Source of the DNA: Burkholderia humptydooensis
Lineage (GTDB): Bacteria; Pseudomonadota; Gammaproteobacteria; Burkholderiales; Burkholderiaceae
Direction of reading: 5' to 3'
DNA: 64,000 nt
Assembly (NCBI RefSeq): GCF_001513745.1
Contig: NZ_CP013380.1
Span: 1,302,001 to 1,366,000, forward strand
The notes beneath the pieces are model-generated. The model was given only the letters and a program-made list of their open reading frames with translations. It ran no database searches and was not told the origin of the DNA. Shown in pieces: positions 47,434-57,087 of the stretch. Numbering within the stretch: the first letter of the stretch is position 1; each line of letters begins with the position of its first letter. The position numbers were made by a program, and so were the translations under genes.

Positions 47434-48606
47434 TCAAACCACGTTCTTCTCGACGATCGGCCGGCCTTCGAGCACGCGCGCGAAGCCGAGCGGCGAAAGA
47501 TCGAGCGACGTGTACCGCCCGTGCACAATCAGCTCCGCAACGCCGCGCCCCGTCGCCGGCCCCTGCTGCAGCCCATGCCCCGAGAAGCCGTTCGCGAAGA
47601 GGCAATTGTCGAGGTCCGGGTGCGGCCCGATGATCGCGTTCTGGTCGAGCACGTTGTACTCGTAGTAGCCGGACCAGCTCCGCACGACCCGCAGCGCCTC
47701 GAACTGCGGCACGCGGTGCGCGAGCGTCGGCCAGATCAGGTCGTCGAAGAGCGCATGGTCGACGTCGTCGAGCGGCAGGTCGTCGAAATCACGCTCGGGC
47801 GGCGGCGCCGCGCCGCAAATGAACGATGCGCCTTCCGGCCGGAAGTAGACGCCGCTCGGATCGACGACGAGCGGGCAGCGCGGCAGCACGGCGGGCGAGC
47901 TCACGTTGAAGATGCTGCGGCGGCGCGCGCGCACCGGCAGATCGACGCCGACGAACGCCGCGACCGTGCGCGCCCACGGCCCCGCCGCGTTGACGAGCGC
48001 GTCGCAGTCGAACGTGCGGCCGTCGGCCGTCAGCAGTTGCGTGACGCGCCGCCCGCCGACGCGCGCGCCCGTCACATCCGCGCTCACGTATTGCGCGCCG
48101 AGCGCGCGCGCCTTGCGGCGCAGCGCCTGCACGAGCCCGTAGCCGTCGAACCAGCCTTCGCCGCGCTCGCCGTAGCAGCCGGCCGCGAGGTCATCGGCGG
48201 CGAGCCACGGGAACGCCGCGGCGAGCGCATCGCGCGGCAGATAGCGGATCTGCGCGCCGAGCGACGTCTGCAGCGCGTGGTTCTCGCGCAGCGTCGCGTC
48301 GCCCGCCGGCGTCGCGAGAAAGAGGTAGCCGCCTTCGTGCAGATCGATCGACGCTCGTTCGCCGTCGACCGCGAGCCGCTCGCCGAGCGAGCGCAGGAAC
48401 TCGATCCCGAAGAGCGACATCCGGATCGACAGCGGCGTCGAGAACTGCTGGCGGATCGACGCCGCGGACAGCGCGGACGACGCGCGCGCATAAGTCGGAT
48501 CGCGCTCGATCACGGTCACGGCGATGCCCGGATCGAGCGTGCGCAGGAAGTAGGCGGTCGCGCTGCCGATGACGCCGCCGCCGACGATGACGACTTTCGA
48601 ATGCAT
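47434..48606 (-). CDS. FAD-dependent oxidoreductase, D-amino-acid oxidase/sarcosine oxidase type
   Basis: A 390-aa DAO-family flavoenzyme. The dinucleotide-binding motif VVIVGGGVIGSATAYFL is at the N-terminus, VNAAGPWA marks the second FAD contact, and NGFSGHGLQQGPATGRGVAELI is the C-terminal FAD segment. It probably oxidises an amine or amino acid; the exact substrate cannot be told. The gene lies 98 bp downstream of a Leu/Ile/Val-type binding protein on the same strand, which suggests uptake and oxidation of an amino compound, as inference. Confidence 0.87.
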   Translation of the reverse strand: MHSKVVIVGGGVIGSATAYFLRTLDPGIAVTVIERDPTYARASSALSAASIRQQFSTPLSIRMSLFGIEFLRSLGERLAVDGERASIDLHEGGYLFLATPAGDATLRENHALQTSLGAQIRYLPRDALAAAFPWLAADDLAAGCYGERGEGWFDGYGLVQALRRKARALGAQYVSADVTGARVGGRRVTQLLTADGRTFDCDALVNAAGPWARTVAAFVGVDLPVRARRRSIFNVSSPAVLPRCPLVVDPSGVYFRPEGASFICGAAPPPERDFDDLPLDDVDHALFDDLIWPTLAHRVPQFEALRVVRSWSGYYEYNVLDQNAIIGPHPDLDNCLFANGFSGHGLQQGPATGRGVAELIVHGRYTSLDLSPLGFARVLEGRPIVEKNVV

Positions 48607-48704
48607 CGAAACTCCGTGGGTTGGGCGCGATGCGCGCCGTTCGGGAAAAGGGCCGCGCGCATGCAGCGCGTTGCACGCGGCCCGCTCGAATCACGGGCGG
48701 CCGA

Positions 48705-49853
48705 TCAGCCCCCCTTCGTGACGATCGTCTGCCACGCGCCGTTCTTTACCTGATAGAGCGTGGACATCCCGCTCTTGAGCGAGCCGTCGCCGCCAAACGA
48801 GATGCGGCCGGTGATGCCCTCGAAGTCGATCTTCTTCAGCGCGGGCCGATAGCCGTTCGGATCGGTCGAGCCCGCTGCCTGCATCGCCTTGATCGCGGCC
48901 CACGTCGCGTCGTAGCCGAACTGCGCGTACGACAGCACGTCGACGCCGAAGCGCTTCTTGAAGCGCGCCTCGAAATCCTTGCCTTGCGGCAACTGGTCGA
49001 GCGGCCGGCCGTATTCCCACGCCATCGCGCCTTCCGCGGCGGGGCCGGCGATCTTGATGAACTCGGCGTCCTTCACGCCGCCGCCGCCGACGAACTGCGC
49101 ATTCAGGCCGAGCTGCTTCATCTGCCTGGTGAAGTTCGCCGCGAGCGAATCGAGGCCGCCGAAGAACACCAGATCGACGTTCTTGCTCTTGAGGCTCGTG
49201 ATCTGCGCGCGGAAGTCGACGGCCTGGTTGCTCGTGTATTCGCGCGCGACGATCGCGCCGCCCGCGGCCTTGACCGCCTTGTCGAACTCGTCGGCCTCGC
49301 CCTGGCCGAACGCGGTGCGGTCGTCGACGATCGCGATGCGCTTCGCCTTCGTCACGCCGACCGCGTAGCGGCCCGCGTTGCCGGCGTTCTGGCCGTCGGT
49401 GGCGATCACCATGAACACGTTCGCGAGCCCGCGCGAGGTGATGACGGGGTTCGTCGCGGCCGGATCGATGACGGGGATGCTCGCCTTGTCGTAGACGACC
49501 GATGCGGGAATCGTCGTCCCGGAATTGAAGTGGCCGACCACGACCGACACCTTCTTGTCGACGAGGCTTTGCGCGGCCTGCACGCCGATCCGCGGGTCGG
49601 CCTGGTCATCCTCGACGACGAGCTCGAAGCGCGCGGGCTTGCCGGCGATCTTGACGTCCTGCGCGCGGGCGTCGTCGAGCGCGAGCTGCACGCCGTTTTG
49701 CAGATCCTTGCCGTAGCCCGCGTTGACGCCCGTGAGCGGCGCGGCGAAGCCGATCCTCACGGGCGTGTCGTCGGCGGCGCGCGCGGCGCCGGTTGCGCCG
49801 CACGCGAATGCCGCGGCGAGGGCGAGGGAGGACAGTGACGAGCGGAGTCTCAT
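48705..49853 (-). CDS. Branched-chain amino-acid-type ABC substrate-binding protein (LivK family)
   Basis: A 382-aa periplasmic binding protein. A signal peptide (cleavage after ARA, near residue 26) precedes the LivK-like fold, with PVRIGFAAPLTGVNAGYGKD and VVGHFNSGTTIPASVVYDKA. No cognate permease or ATPase genes are next to it. The following gene on the same strand is the FAD oxidoreductase. The frame is open upstream for 92 codons, but the signal peptide and CAAGGAAAG ribosome-binding site decide this ATG. Ligand identity is unknown. Confidence 0.92.
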   Translation of the reverse strand: MRLRSSLSSLALAAAFACGATGAARAADDTPVRIGFAAPLTGVNAGYGKDLQNGVQLALDDARAQDVKIAGKPARFELVVEDDQADPRIGVQAAQSLVDKKVSVVVGHFNSGTTIPASVVYDKASIPVIDPAATNPVITSRGLANVFMVIATDGQNAGNAGRYAVGVTKAKRIAIVDDRTAFGQGEADEFDKAVKAAGGAIVAREYTSNQAVDFRAQITSLKSKNVDLVFFGGLDSLAANFTRQMKQLGLNAQFVGGGGVKDAEFIKIAGPAAEGAMAWEYGRPLDQLPQGKDFEARFKKRFGVDVLSYAQFGYDATWAAIKAMQAAGSTDPNGYRPALKKIDFEGITGRISFGGDGSLKSGMSTLYQVKNGAWQTIVTKGG

Positions 49854-50458
49854 GTTCTTTCCTTGTAGCGATGCACGAACGGGACGCGAGTAGCGCGGAT
49901 GCTCAGGGCCGACGCCGCGGCCCGCGTCGCGGGCTGCCGGAGCGGCGCCGGCTAACCGATTTATAGAAGGCCAAATTGGGCGAGTCTTGTCGATTTGCGG
50001 CGCATCGGGTGCGGATTTGCGCATAGTCGCGCGATGGCGGGAGCGGGCGCGAAACGGCGGGGGCGCTTGGATTCTGCAGACTGTTGGCGAAGTGCGCCGT
50101 GCGTGCATCGGCGGGTGCTCGCGGCGCATTGCGGCAGAACGCGGGGAATCGGGTTCGAGCGGGGAAAGCGTGCGCGGGAGACCGCGGGAGACATATGGCG
50201 GGCGGTATGCGCTCCGCCGCTTTCAGGACGATTTCGTACGACGGATCGCCGGCGCGTGATCGATCGATTGCGGCATGACGCGGCGAGACGCGTCGCGCTG
50301 CGTGCGTCTCGCCGCGTGTTCGCCGGACGCGCGGGGCGATCGCCGCTCGAGCGCTCCGTCGTGCGCTCGCCCGCCGCACGACGGGCGACAGCCCGCGCCC
50401 GTCGCTTCAGCCGCGTGCGCCGCCGAAGCGACGCACGCGGCGTCGCTCGGACCGCCGC
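49854..50458. other. Intergenic region between phospholipase C and binding protein genes
   Basis: This 605-bp stretch upstream of the binding-protein gene has no credible coding sequence. A TATAAA box reads on the minus strand at 49960-49965, about 107 nt before the binding-protein ATG. The right-hand half, just past the phospholipase stop, is Arg-codon-like, very GC-rich sequence with no T-run hairpin I can identify. Confidence 0.5.
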
Positions 50459-52561
50459 TCAGACCGTCGCGATCAGCGGATCGCTCGTGCTCGGCCGGCC
50501 TGTCTCGACGTGCCCCGCGAAGCGGCGCAGGAAGCCGTTCGGCGCGCCGTCGGAGACGGTCAGGTCGTACCAGTTGTAGCTGTCGCGCAGATCCCAGTAG
50601 TCGTTGATCCGCTGACCGGGCTTCAGCTCGTAGACGCGCGGGCTTTCCTTGCCGTACGCGTTCGCGACCGTGAGCCGCACCGCCGCGCGGCCGCGGTTCG
50701 ACAGGCGCAGCGTGATGTTGCCGTTCGCGACGTCGTAACCGTAGATCACTTCCGGGTTCGCGGTGAGGCCGAGCGCGGCCGCGGTCGAGCCGCGGAACTG
50801 GCAGAGGAAGCCGTTCGGGCCGTAGACGGTCAGATCGTAGAGGCTCAGCGTGAGCGCCGTGCTCCACTCGTCGGACAGGCGCTTGCGCGCTTCGACCGTG
50901 TACGCCCACGGGCCGTCGAGCCGATTGCCGGCCGTCACCTGGAACGCCGCGCCCGCGCGGCCCGTGTTCGCGAAGGTCAGCTTGAACTTGCCGGTCGACT
51001 GGTCGATGCGGCCGAGCACGAAGAGTTCGTACGGCAGCGCGCGCGCGGCGCGCAGGCCCGCCTCCTGTTTCGGCATCGACTGCACGACGGGCGGCACCGG
51101 CACGTAGCTCGGGTGGCGGTTGCGATCGGGCGGCGCGTAGCCGCTCGTGTCGGGCAGTTGCGGCCAATTGCCGTCCGGGCTCGCGAAGTCGAATGCGGAC
51201 GTGAGATCGCCGCACACCGCGCGGCGCCACGGCGTCACGTTCGGCGCGCGCACCGGGTAGCGATCGTTGAAGCGCGCTTCGATGAATTGCAGCAGCGACG
51301 TGTGATCGAACGTCTGCGAGCAGACCCAGCCGCCCTTCGTCCACGGCGACACGACGAGCATCGGCACGCGCGGCCCGAGCCCGTAAGGTCCGGCCATGTG
51401 CGTCGCGTCGCCCGCGAAGATCTCGCCCGCGGTCGACACCGTCGACAGCCCGTTGTCGCGCGACTGCGGCGCGAACGGCGGCGCGACGTGATCGAAGAAG
51501 CCGTCGTTCTCGTCATACGTGATGAAGAGCGCGGTCTTGCTCCATACGTCCGGGTTCGACGTCAGCGCCTTCAGCACCTGCTCGACGTACCACGCGCCGT
51601 AGTTCGCCGGCCAGTTCGGGTGCTCGGAATACGCTTCCGGCGCGCAGATCCACGACACCTGCGGCAGCGTGCCGTTCTTCACGTCCTGCTGCAGCACGTC
51701 GAACAGGGTGCCGCCCGCGCTCACGTTCGTGCCCGTGCGCGCCTTGTCGTACAGCGGGCTGCCCGGCTGCGCGTTGCGGTACTGGTTGAAATAGAGGAGC
51801 GAATTGTCGCCGTAGTTGCCGATGTACGGGTTCTGCGTCCAGCCCCACGAGCCCGCCGCGTCGAGGCCCGTGCCGACGTCCTGATAGATCTTCCACGACA
51901 CGCCCGCCTGCTCGAGCGTCTCCGGATACGTGCTCCAGCCGTAGCCGGCCTCCTCGTTGCCGAGCACCGGGCCGCCGCCCGCGCCGTCGTTGCCGACGTA
52001 GCCCGTCCACATGTAGTAGCGGTTCGGATCGGTCGAGCTCGGGATCGAGCAGTGGTACGCGTCGCAGATCGTGAACGCGTCGGCGAGCTGGTAGTGGAAC
52101 GGGATGTCGCCGCGCTCGAGGTGCGCCATCGTCGTCGTGCCCTTGTTCGCGATCCAGCGGTCGTAGCGCCCCTTGTTCCATGCGCCGTGCGTGTCCTGCC
52201 AGCCGTGAGGCAGATCCTGCAGGAACTGCATGCCGAGGTTCGACGCGTCCGGATGGAACGGCAGCAACTCGGCCGGGCCGAGGAGCACCGGCTGATGGAA
52301 CACCGACTTGCCGTTCTGCATCACGAGCGGGCGCGGATCGCCGAAGCCGCGCACGCCGCGCAGCTTGCCGAAGTAATGGTCGAACGAGCGGTTTTCCTGC
52401 ATCAGGATCACGATGTGTTCGATGTCGCGAATCGTGCCGGTGCGGCGGTTCGCGGGAATCGCGAGCGCTTCGCGGATCACGGGCGGAAAGAGCTGCAGCG
52501 CGGCCGCGCCCGCCGTGCCGGCGGCGAGGCGCAGAAAGTCCCGGCGATTCTGATTCGTCAT
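50459..52561 (-). CDS. Phospholipase C, phosphocholine-specific (Tat-secreted)
   Basis: A 700-aa acid-phosphatase-like phospholipase C of the PlcN/PlcH family. The N-terminus carries a Tat signal (NRRDFLRLAAG), so it is exported folded. The catalytic phosphoesterase domain begins IEHIVILMQENRSFDHYFG and includes FITYDENDGFFDHVAPP and VVSPWTKGG. Two C-terminal DUF756-type repeats (about residues 490-590 and 600-695) are present. Burkholderia species of this group carry several such enzymes; which paralogue this is cannot be decided here. The ATG is fixed by the Tat signal despite an open upstream frame. Confidence 0.93.
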   Translation of the reverse strand: MTNQNRRDFLRLAAGTAGAAALQLFPPVIREALAIPANRRTGTIRDIEHIVILMQENRSFDHYFGKLRGVRGFGDPRPLVMQNGKSVFHQPVLLGPAELLPFHPDASNLGMQFLQDLPHGWQDTHGAWNKGRYDRWIANKGTTTMAHLERGDIPFHYQLADAFTICDAYHCSIPSSTDPNRYYMWTGYVGNDGAGGGPVLGNEEAGYGWSTYPETLEQAGVSWKIYQDVGTGLDAAGSWGWTQNPYIGNYGDNSLLYFNQYRNAQPGSPLYDKARTGTNVSAGGTLFDVLQQDVKNGTLPQVSWICAPEAYSEHPNWPANYGAWYVEQVLKALTSNPDVWSKTALFITYDENDGFFDHVAPPFAPQSRDNGLSTVSTAGEIFAGDATHMAGPYGLGPRVPMLVVSPWTKGGWVCSQTFDHTSLLQFIEARFNDRYPVRAPNVTPWRRAVCGDLTSAFDFASPDGNWPQLPDTSGYAPPDRNRHPSYVPVPPVVQSMPKQEAGLRAARALPYELFVLGRIDQSTGKFKLTFANTGRAGAAFQVTAGNRLDGPWAYTVEARKRLSDEWSTALTLSLYDLTVYGPNGFLCQFRGSTAAALGLTANPEVIYGYDVANGNITLRLSNRGRAAVRLTVANAYGKESPRVYELKPGQRINDYWDLRDSYNWYDLTVSDGAPNGFLRRFAGHVETGRPSTSDPLIATV

Positions 52562-53092
52562 GTTGTCGCTTCCTTGTCTGGAGTGGGGCGAGACCGCCGG
52601 AGCGGCGGCGGCCGAAGGGAAGATGGTCGCGATGCGTGATGCCGTCTTGCGCGGCAGCGCCGCCGCGCAACGCCGCCGGGAGGATATCGGGGAAACGGTG
52701 TCATCCGGATGAACGTGCGCGGGCGTGCGCGTGGATGCCGGCGCGCGCGTTCGGGCGCGATGGCGCGCGCCGTGTCGATGCGGCGTGCGCGGCGGCGCGG
52801 CGGATGCGGTTCGGCGCAAGGACGCGAGTGGGCGGGCGATGGGCGCGGCCGCGGCTGTGGCCGCGAGGCGGGCGACGGCGGCTGTGATGACTGCGGCGAT
52901 GGCGAGGACGGCGAGGACGGGACGGCCGAAGCGAACGGAGCGAACGGAGCGAACGAAGAGGGCGAAGGCGGCAGGAACGGCGAGGAAAGCGGAAGCGGCG
53001 AGAACCGCGACGACGCTTTGCGCCGCGGCGGCCGAAACGCAAGCGCGCGATGGAGCGTGCGGATCAACACGCGGGCCGGCGCGCGCCGCGCA
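52562..53092. other. Low-complexity intergenic region with 9-bp repeats
   Basis: About 530 bp with biased composition and no convincing gene. From about 52880 to 53010 the + strand is purine-rich and made of near-repeats with 9-bp periodicity. The upstream part near the phospholipase start is very GC-rich. Confidence 0.55.
52901..52957. repeat. Tandem 9-bp repeats (minisatellite-like)
   Basis: GGCGAGGAC occurs twice in tandem (52901-52918) and GCGAACGGA/GCGAACGAA three times in tandem (52931-52957). The units are 9 bp, so copy changes would not alter a reading frame, though no gene is assigned here. Confidence 0.7.
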
Positions 53093-53956
53093 TCAATCCG
53101 CGCCCGTGATCCACGCGCCGAACCACTCGCTCGGCTGCGCGATCTCGTCCTGCGCGGCGACGAGCTCGAGCTCGTAGCGCCGCGCGTCGTAGGTCGCCTT
53201 GACGACCGCGTGCACGGCGGCGAGCGTGTGCTCGAACGCGGCGCGCACGCTGTCGCCGCGCAGCCGGCGTGCGACGAAGATCGCGCTCGTCAGGTCGCCG
53301 ACGCCGACCGGATGCCGCGGGAACGCATACAGCGGCCGCTGGCCGATCCACGCTTCGGTCTCGGTGACGACGAGCATGTTGAAACGGTCGGCGGGGCTGT
53401 TGCGGTCGTGCAGATGCTTGACAAGGATCACCTGCGGACCGCGGCGGATGATCGAGCGGCATGCGTCGACCGCCTCGGCGACCGTTTCGATCCGCTGTCC
53501 GGCAAGCTTTTGCAGCTCGCTGTGATTGGGCGCCATGCCGTCCGCGAGTTCGGGCAGCTCGGCGACGATGAACTCCTCGACGCCGGGCTCCGGCCGGATG
53601 CCGCCCGTCTGGCCCATCGCCGGATCGCAGAAGTACCACGCGTTCGGATTCGTCGCCTTCACGGTGCGCACGATCTCGACCGCCGCGCGCGCCTGCGCGG
53701 GCGAGCCGAGGAAGCCCGAGAGAACCGCGTCGCAGCGCTTGAGCGCGCCGATCGCGGCGATGCCGTCGACGAGCTGCTCCATCTTCGCCGCGTCGATCGC
53801 GCTGCCCGCCCAGTGACCATACTGCATGTGGTTCGACAATTGCACGGTGTTGAGCGGCCAGACGTTGACGCCGAGCCGTTGCATCGGAAACACTGCGGCG
53901 CTGTTGCCCGCATGCCCGTAGATGACGTGCGACTGGATGCTGAGGACGTTTTTCAT
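53093..53956 (-). CDS. pdxY: Pyridoxal kinase PdxY
   Basis: A 287-aa ribokinase-fold enzyme that phosphorylates pyridoxal in B6 salvage. It starts [21 protein letters not shown], has the central [12 protein letters not shown] block (about residues 107-118), [19 protein letters not shown] segment and the catalytic-loop [12 protein letters not shown], with Asp as the base. Length is standard for PdxY. The frame continues 26 codons upstream, but the family start is this ATG. It diverges from the alpha/beta hydrolase gene. Confidence 0.94.
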   Translation of the reverse strand: MKNVLSIQSHVIYGHAGNSAAVFPMQRLGVNVWPLNTVQLSNHMQYGHWAGSAIDAAKMEQLVDGIAAIGALKRCDAVLSGFLGSPAQARAAVEIVRTVKATNPNAWYFCDPAMGQTGGIRPEPGVEEFIVAELPELADGMAPNHSELQKLAGQRIETVAEAVDACRSIIRRGPQVILVKHLHDRNSPADRFNMLVVTETEAWIGQRPLYAFPRHPVGVGDLTSAIFVARRLRGDSVRAAFEHTLAAVHAVVKATYDARRYELELVAAQDEIAQPSEWFGAWITGAD

Positions 53957-54163
53957 GATCGAGTGTGCCGGCGCGCGGCGGGCCCGTCGGACTACGTCGA
54001 ACGATACATGACTTTCCCGCATTCGCGGAAACATCCAGTAATACAGTGCCGGGGAGGCGTCAGCCCGTCGAAAGTAAAATGGCGCGCGGCTTGCACGGAT
54101 GTCGGCGAGCCGCTTTCTTCATCGCTTCCTTTATCGCTTCATTCACTCTTCCCGGCTTCGACG

Positions 54164-55300
54164 ATGCTCCAGATTCGCATAGTGTGGTTCACGCGGCTCG
54201 CCGCGATGTTCGCGGCCGCTGCGGCGGCCGCGGCGATGCCGCAGGCGCCGGCGTTCGCCGCTTTGCCGGTTGCCGCGAGCGCGCCTGCCGTGGGTGCGGC
54301 GAGCGCCGCCGCGCGCGCGAAGGCCGACGGCCCCGAGTACGGCGCCCAGTTGGAAGGCTTCGCATACGCGTATCCGGTGCATCGCTACGCATTCACGTCG
54401 CAGCGCGAGACGCTGCAGATGGCGTATCTCGACGTGCGCCCCGAGCATCCGAACGGCCGCGCCGTCGTGCTGCTGCACGGGAAGAACTTCTGCGCGGGGA
54501 CGTGGGAGCAGACGATCGACGTGCTCGCGAAGGCGGGCTACCGCGTCGTCGCGCCCGACCAGATCGGCTTTTGCAAGTCGACGAAGCCCGTGCGCTATCA
54601 ATACAGCTTCCAGCAGCTCGCGCACAACACGCACGCGCTGCTCGAATCGATCGGCGTGAGGGAGGCGACGATCGTCGGCCATTCGACGGGGGGCATGCTC
54701 GCGGCGCGCTACGCGCTGATGTACCCGAAGGACACGCAGCAGCTCGTGCTCGTCAATCCGATCGGCCTCGAGGACTGGAAGGCGCTCGGCGTGCCGCCGC
54801 TGTCGGTCGACTACTGGTATGCGCGCGAGCTGAAGACGACCGCGGACGGCATTCGCCGCTACGAGCAGCGCACGTACTACGCGGGCGAGTGGTCGCCCGC
54901 GTACGAGCGCTGGGTGCAGATGCTGGCCGGCATGTATCGCGGACCGGGGCGCGACGTCGTCGCGTGGAATTCGGCGCTCGTCTACGACATGATCTTCACG
55001 CAGCCGGTGCTCTACGAGTTCGGCGCGATCAGGGTGCCGACGCTGCTCCTCATCGGCGACAAGGACACGACCGCGATCGGCAAGGACGTCGCGCCGCCCG
55101 ACGTGCATGCGAGGCTCGGCCGCTATCCGGCGCTCGCCAAGCGAACGCAGGCGGCGATTCCGGGCGCGGTGCTATACGAATTCCCGGCGCTCGGCCACGC
55201 GCCGCAGATCCAGGACCCGGCGACGTTCCACAAGGCGCTGCTCGACGGGCTCGCGGACGTGAAGCCCGCCGCGCGCGCGGCGGGTTCGGCGAACGAGTAG
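54164..55300 (+). CDS. Exported alpha/beta hydrolase
   Basis: A 378-aa hydrolase. A hydrophobic, Ala-rich signal peptide (about residues 1-32) indicates export. The catalytic triad is recognisable: nucleophile Ser174 in VGHSTGG, an Asp in LIGDKDTT (about residue 301) and His345 in ALGHAPQ. The oxyanion segment VLLHGKNFCAGTW is close to that of haloperoxidase/epoxide-hydrolase-like enzymes. The substrate is unknown. The long open frame upstream is an artefact of GC bias; the start is set by the signal peptide. Confidence 0.88.
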   Translation: MLQIRIVWFTRLAAMFAAAAAAAAMPQAPAFAALPVAASAPAVGAASAAARAKADGPEYGAQLEGFAYAYPVHRYAFTSQRETLQMAYLDVRPEHPNGRAVVLLHGKNFCAGTWEQTIDVLAKAGYRVVAPDQIGFCKSTKPVRYQYSFQQLAHNTHALLESIGVREATIVGHSTGGMLAARYALMYPKDTQQLVLVNPIGLEDWKALGVPPLSVDYWYARELKTTADGIRRYEQRTYYAGEWSPAYERWVQMLAGMYRGPGRDVVAWNSALVYDMIFTQPVLYEFGAIRVPTLLLIGDKDTTAIGKDVAPPDVHARLGRYPALAKRTQAAIPGAVLYEFPALGHAPQIQDPATFHKALLDGLADVKPAARAAGSANE

Positions 55301-55400
55301 GCGTTCGTGGCGGGGCGGGGCCCGGACATTTGGACCTGGACTCCGCGCATCACCCCCACGCGGCCATCGCCATCGCGCTGCCCCCGCCGTCTTCCCCCCG

Positions 55401-56411
55401 TCACCCCCCGGCTTCGTCGCGAAGCTCGTCGCGCACCTGCGCGGCGAGCTCGTACGACCGCACCCGCGCGCCGTGATCGAAGATCTGCGCGGCGACGATC
55501 AGTTCGTCCGCGCCCGTCTGCGCGATCATCCGCCGCAGCCGCTCGCGCACGGTGTCGCGCGAGCCGACCGCCGCGAACGACAGCGCGTGCGCGACGCTCG
55601 CGAGCTCCTGCTCGGTCGCGCCGAGCGCGTCGAGCGATTCGACGGGCGGCGGCAGTTGCCCAGGCGTGCCGCGCCGCAGATTCAGGAACTGCTGCTGCAG
55701 CGACGTGAAGAGGCGGCGCGCGTCGTCGTCGGTGTCGGCGGCGAACACGTTCACGCCGACCATCGCATACGGTTTCGCGAGCGCGGCGGACGGCCGGAAT
55801 TGCGCGCGGTACACGTCGAGCGCGCGCATCAGATAGTCCGGCGCGAAATGCGACGCGAACGCGAACGGCAGCCCGAGCATCGCGGCGAGCTGCGCGCTGA
55901 AGAGGCTCGAGCCGAGCAGCCAGACCGGCACGTCGAGCCCCGCGCCCGGCACCGCGCGCACGCGCTGGCCAGGGGCGGGCGCGGCGAAGTAGCGCTGCAG
56001 CTCGACGACGTCGTCCGGGAACGAATCGGCGCTGCCGATCAGGTCGCGGCGCAGCGCGCGGGCCGTCGTCTGATCGGTGCCGGGCGCGCGCCCGAGGCCT
56101 AGATCGATGCGGCCCGGATACAGCGACGCGAGCGTGCCGAACTGCTCGGCAATCACGAGCGGCGCGTGGTTCGGCAGCATCACGCCGCCCGAGCCGACGC
56201 GGATCGTCTGCGTCGCGCCCGCGACGTGGCCGATCACGACGGCGGTCGCCGCGCTCGCGATGCCGGGCATGTTGTGGTGCTCGGCGAGCCAGTAGCGGCG
56301 ATAGCCGAGACGCTCGGCATGCCGAGCGAGATCGGCGGAGTGGCGAAACGCCTGGGCGGCGTCGGCGCCGGCGGGAATCGGCGCGAGGTCGAGAACGGAA
56401 AACGGGATCAT
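55401..56411 (-). CDS. LLM-class flavin-dependent oxidoreductase
   Basis: A 336-aa luciferase-like monooxygenase-family protein. The TIM-barrel signature is seen in [12 protein letters not shown], the [13 protein letters not shown] segment, [20 protein letters not shown] (about residues 72-91) and [15 protein letters not shown]. It uses reduced flavin; no substrate can be assigned. The start is the Met of MIPFSVLDL; 27 upstream codons in the same frame are unlike family members. It is convergent with the alpha/beta hydrolase gene, with 100 bp between. Confidence 0.92.
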   Translation of the reverse strand: MIPFSVLDLAPIPAGADAAQAFRHSADLARHAERLGYRRYWLAEHHNMPGIASAATAVVIGHVAGATQTIRVGSGGVMLPNHAPLVIAEQFGTLASLYPGRIDLGLGRAPGTDQTTARALRRDLIGSADSFPDDVVELQRYFAAPAPGQRVRAVPGAGLDVPVWLLGSSLFSAQLAAMLGLPFAFASHFAPDYLMRALDVYRAQFRPSAALAKPYAMVGVNVFAADTDDDARRLFTSLQQQFLNLRRGTPGQLPPPVESLDALGATEQELASVAHALSFAAVGSRDTVRERLRRMIAQTGADELIVAAQIFDHGARVRSYELAAQVRDELRDEAGG

Positions 56412-57087
56412 GGCGACGGCGGAACGAATGGGATGGGGACGGAACGCGGGCCGGCGCATGCGCCGCTGTCCGGCGATGATGCGCGCACGCAACAGATGGC
56501 GTCGATTGTGCCAAAGCGTTCCGGATCGCGTCGGAGGCCGGAAAGATATCCCTGACGGCGGCAGGGGCGAAAGGGGGTGTCGACGTGACGCGGCGCCTCG
56601 CGAAAGATTGTTCTGTAATAGACTGTAATCGTAAGAAACCCGACGAAATAAGCGAGGATTTGACTCGAATATTTCATCTGGTACAAAAATTCACAGAAAC
56701 CCTTACGTTTTGGACAGCGCGCGTCCTGCAAAGCGCTTACGCTAACAATGGAGCAATTGCGTGGAAATTGACCGTATCTGCGTGGATCTGCCGTTCAGAA
56801 ACAGTGCTTTTCAACATGCGCGGCAAGCGTTGCCGGCTTGTCGCTGCTAAAATTCGCGGCCTACGCACCAATCGCGCTCACGGATTCCGTTCTATTCTCC
56901 CTGCGCCTGCAGCGAAAAGCCGCACGAGGAGCCTCGGGATAGCGGCCGCCAGGCCGGTTCCGGTGCGTTGCGCGTCGTTGAAAGTGCAAGCCAGTCAGAA
57001 AGGAGTTGGGATCGTGTTCGAAATCGTCCCCGCCGAAGCATCGCATCCCCGTTTCGCCCGCCGCCCGATCGTCCGGAGGCGCGCGGC
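56412..57087. other. Long region upstream of hpnI
   Basis: A 676-bp stretch between divergent LLM oxidoreductase and hpnI genes. From about 56590 to 56830 it is clearly less GC-rich than the rest of the window and so may be regulatory. A 168-aa open frame crosses it, but its translation shows no family resemblance, so I leave it out. A TTGACT...TACAAA pair is listed separately. Confidence 0.5.
56660..56687 (+). promoter_or_regulatory. Candidate promoter upstream of hpnI
   Basis: TTGACT and TACAAA are 16 bp apart within the AT-richer segment. It lies about 400 nt before hpnI, so it would give a long leader; it may instead serve something not seen. Confidence 0.3.

Noticed and set aside
52709..54163. 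Long + strand frame continuous with the alpha/beta hydrolase, covering the 9-bp repeats
   Set aside because: It crosses pdxY on the other strand, and the hydrolase has a clear signal peptide at its own ATG
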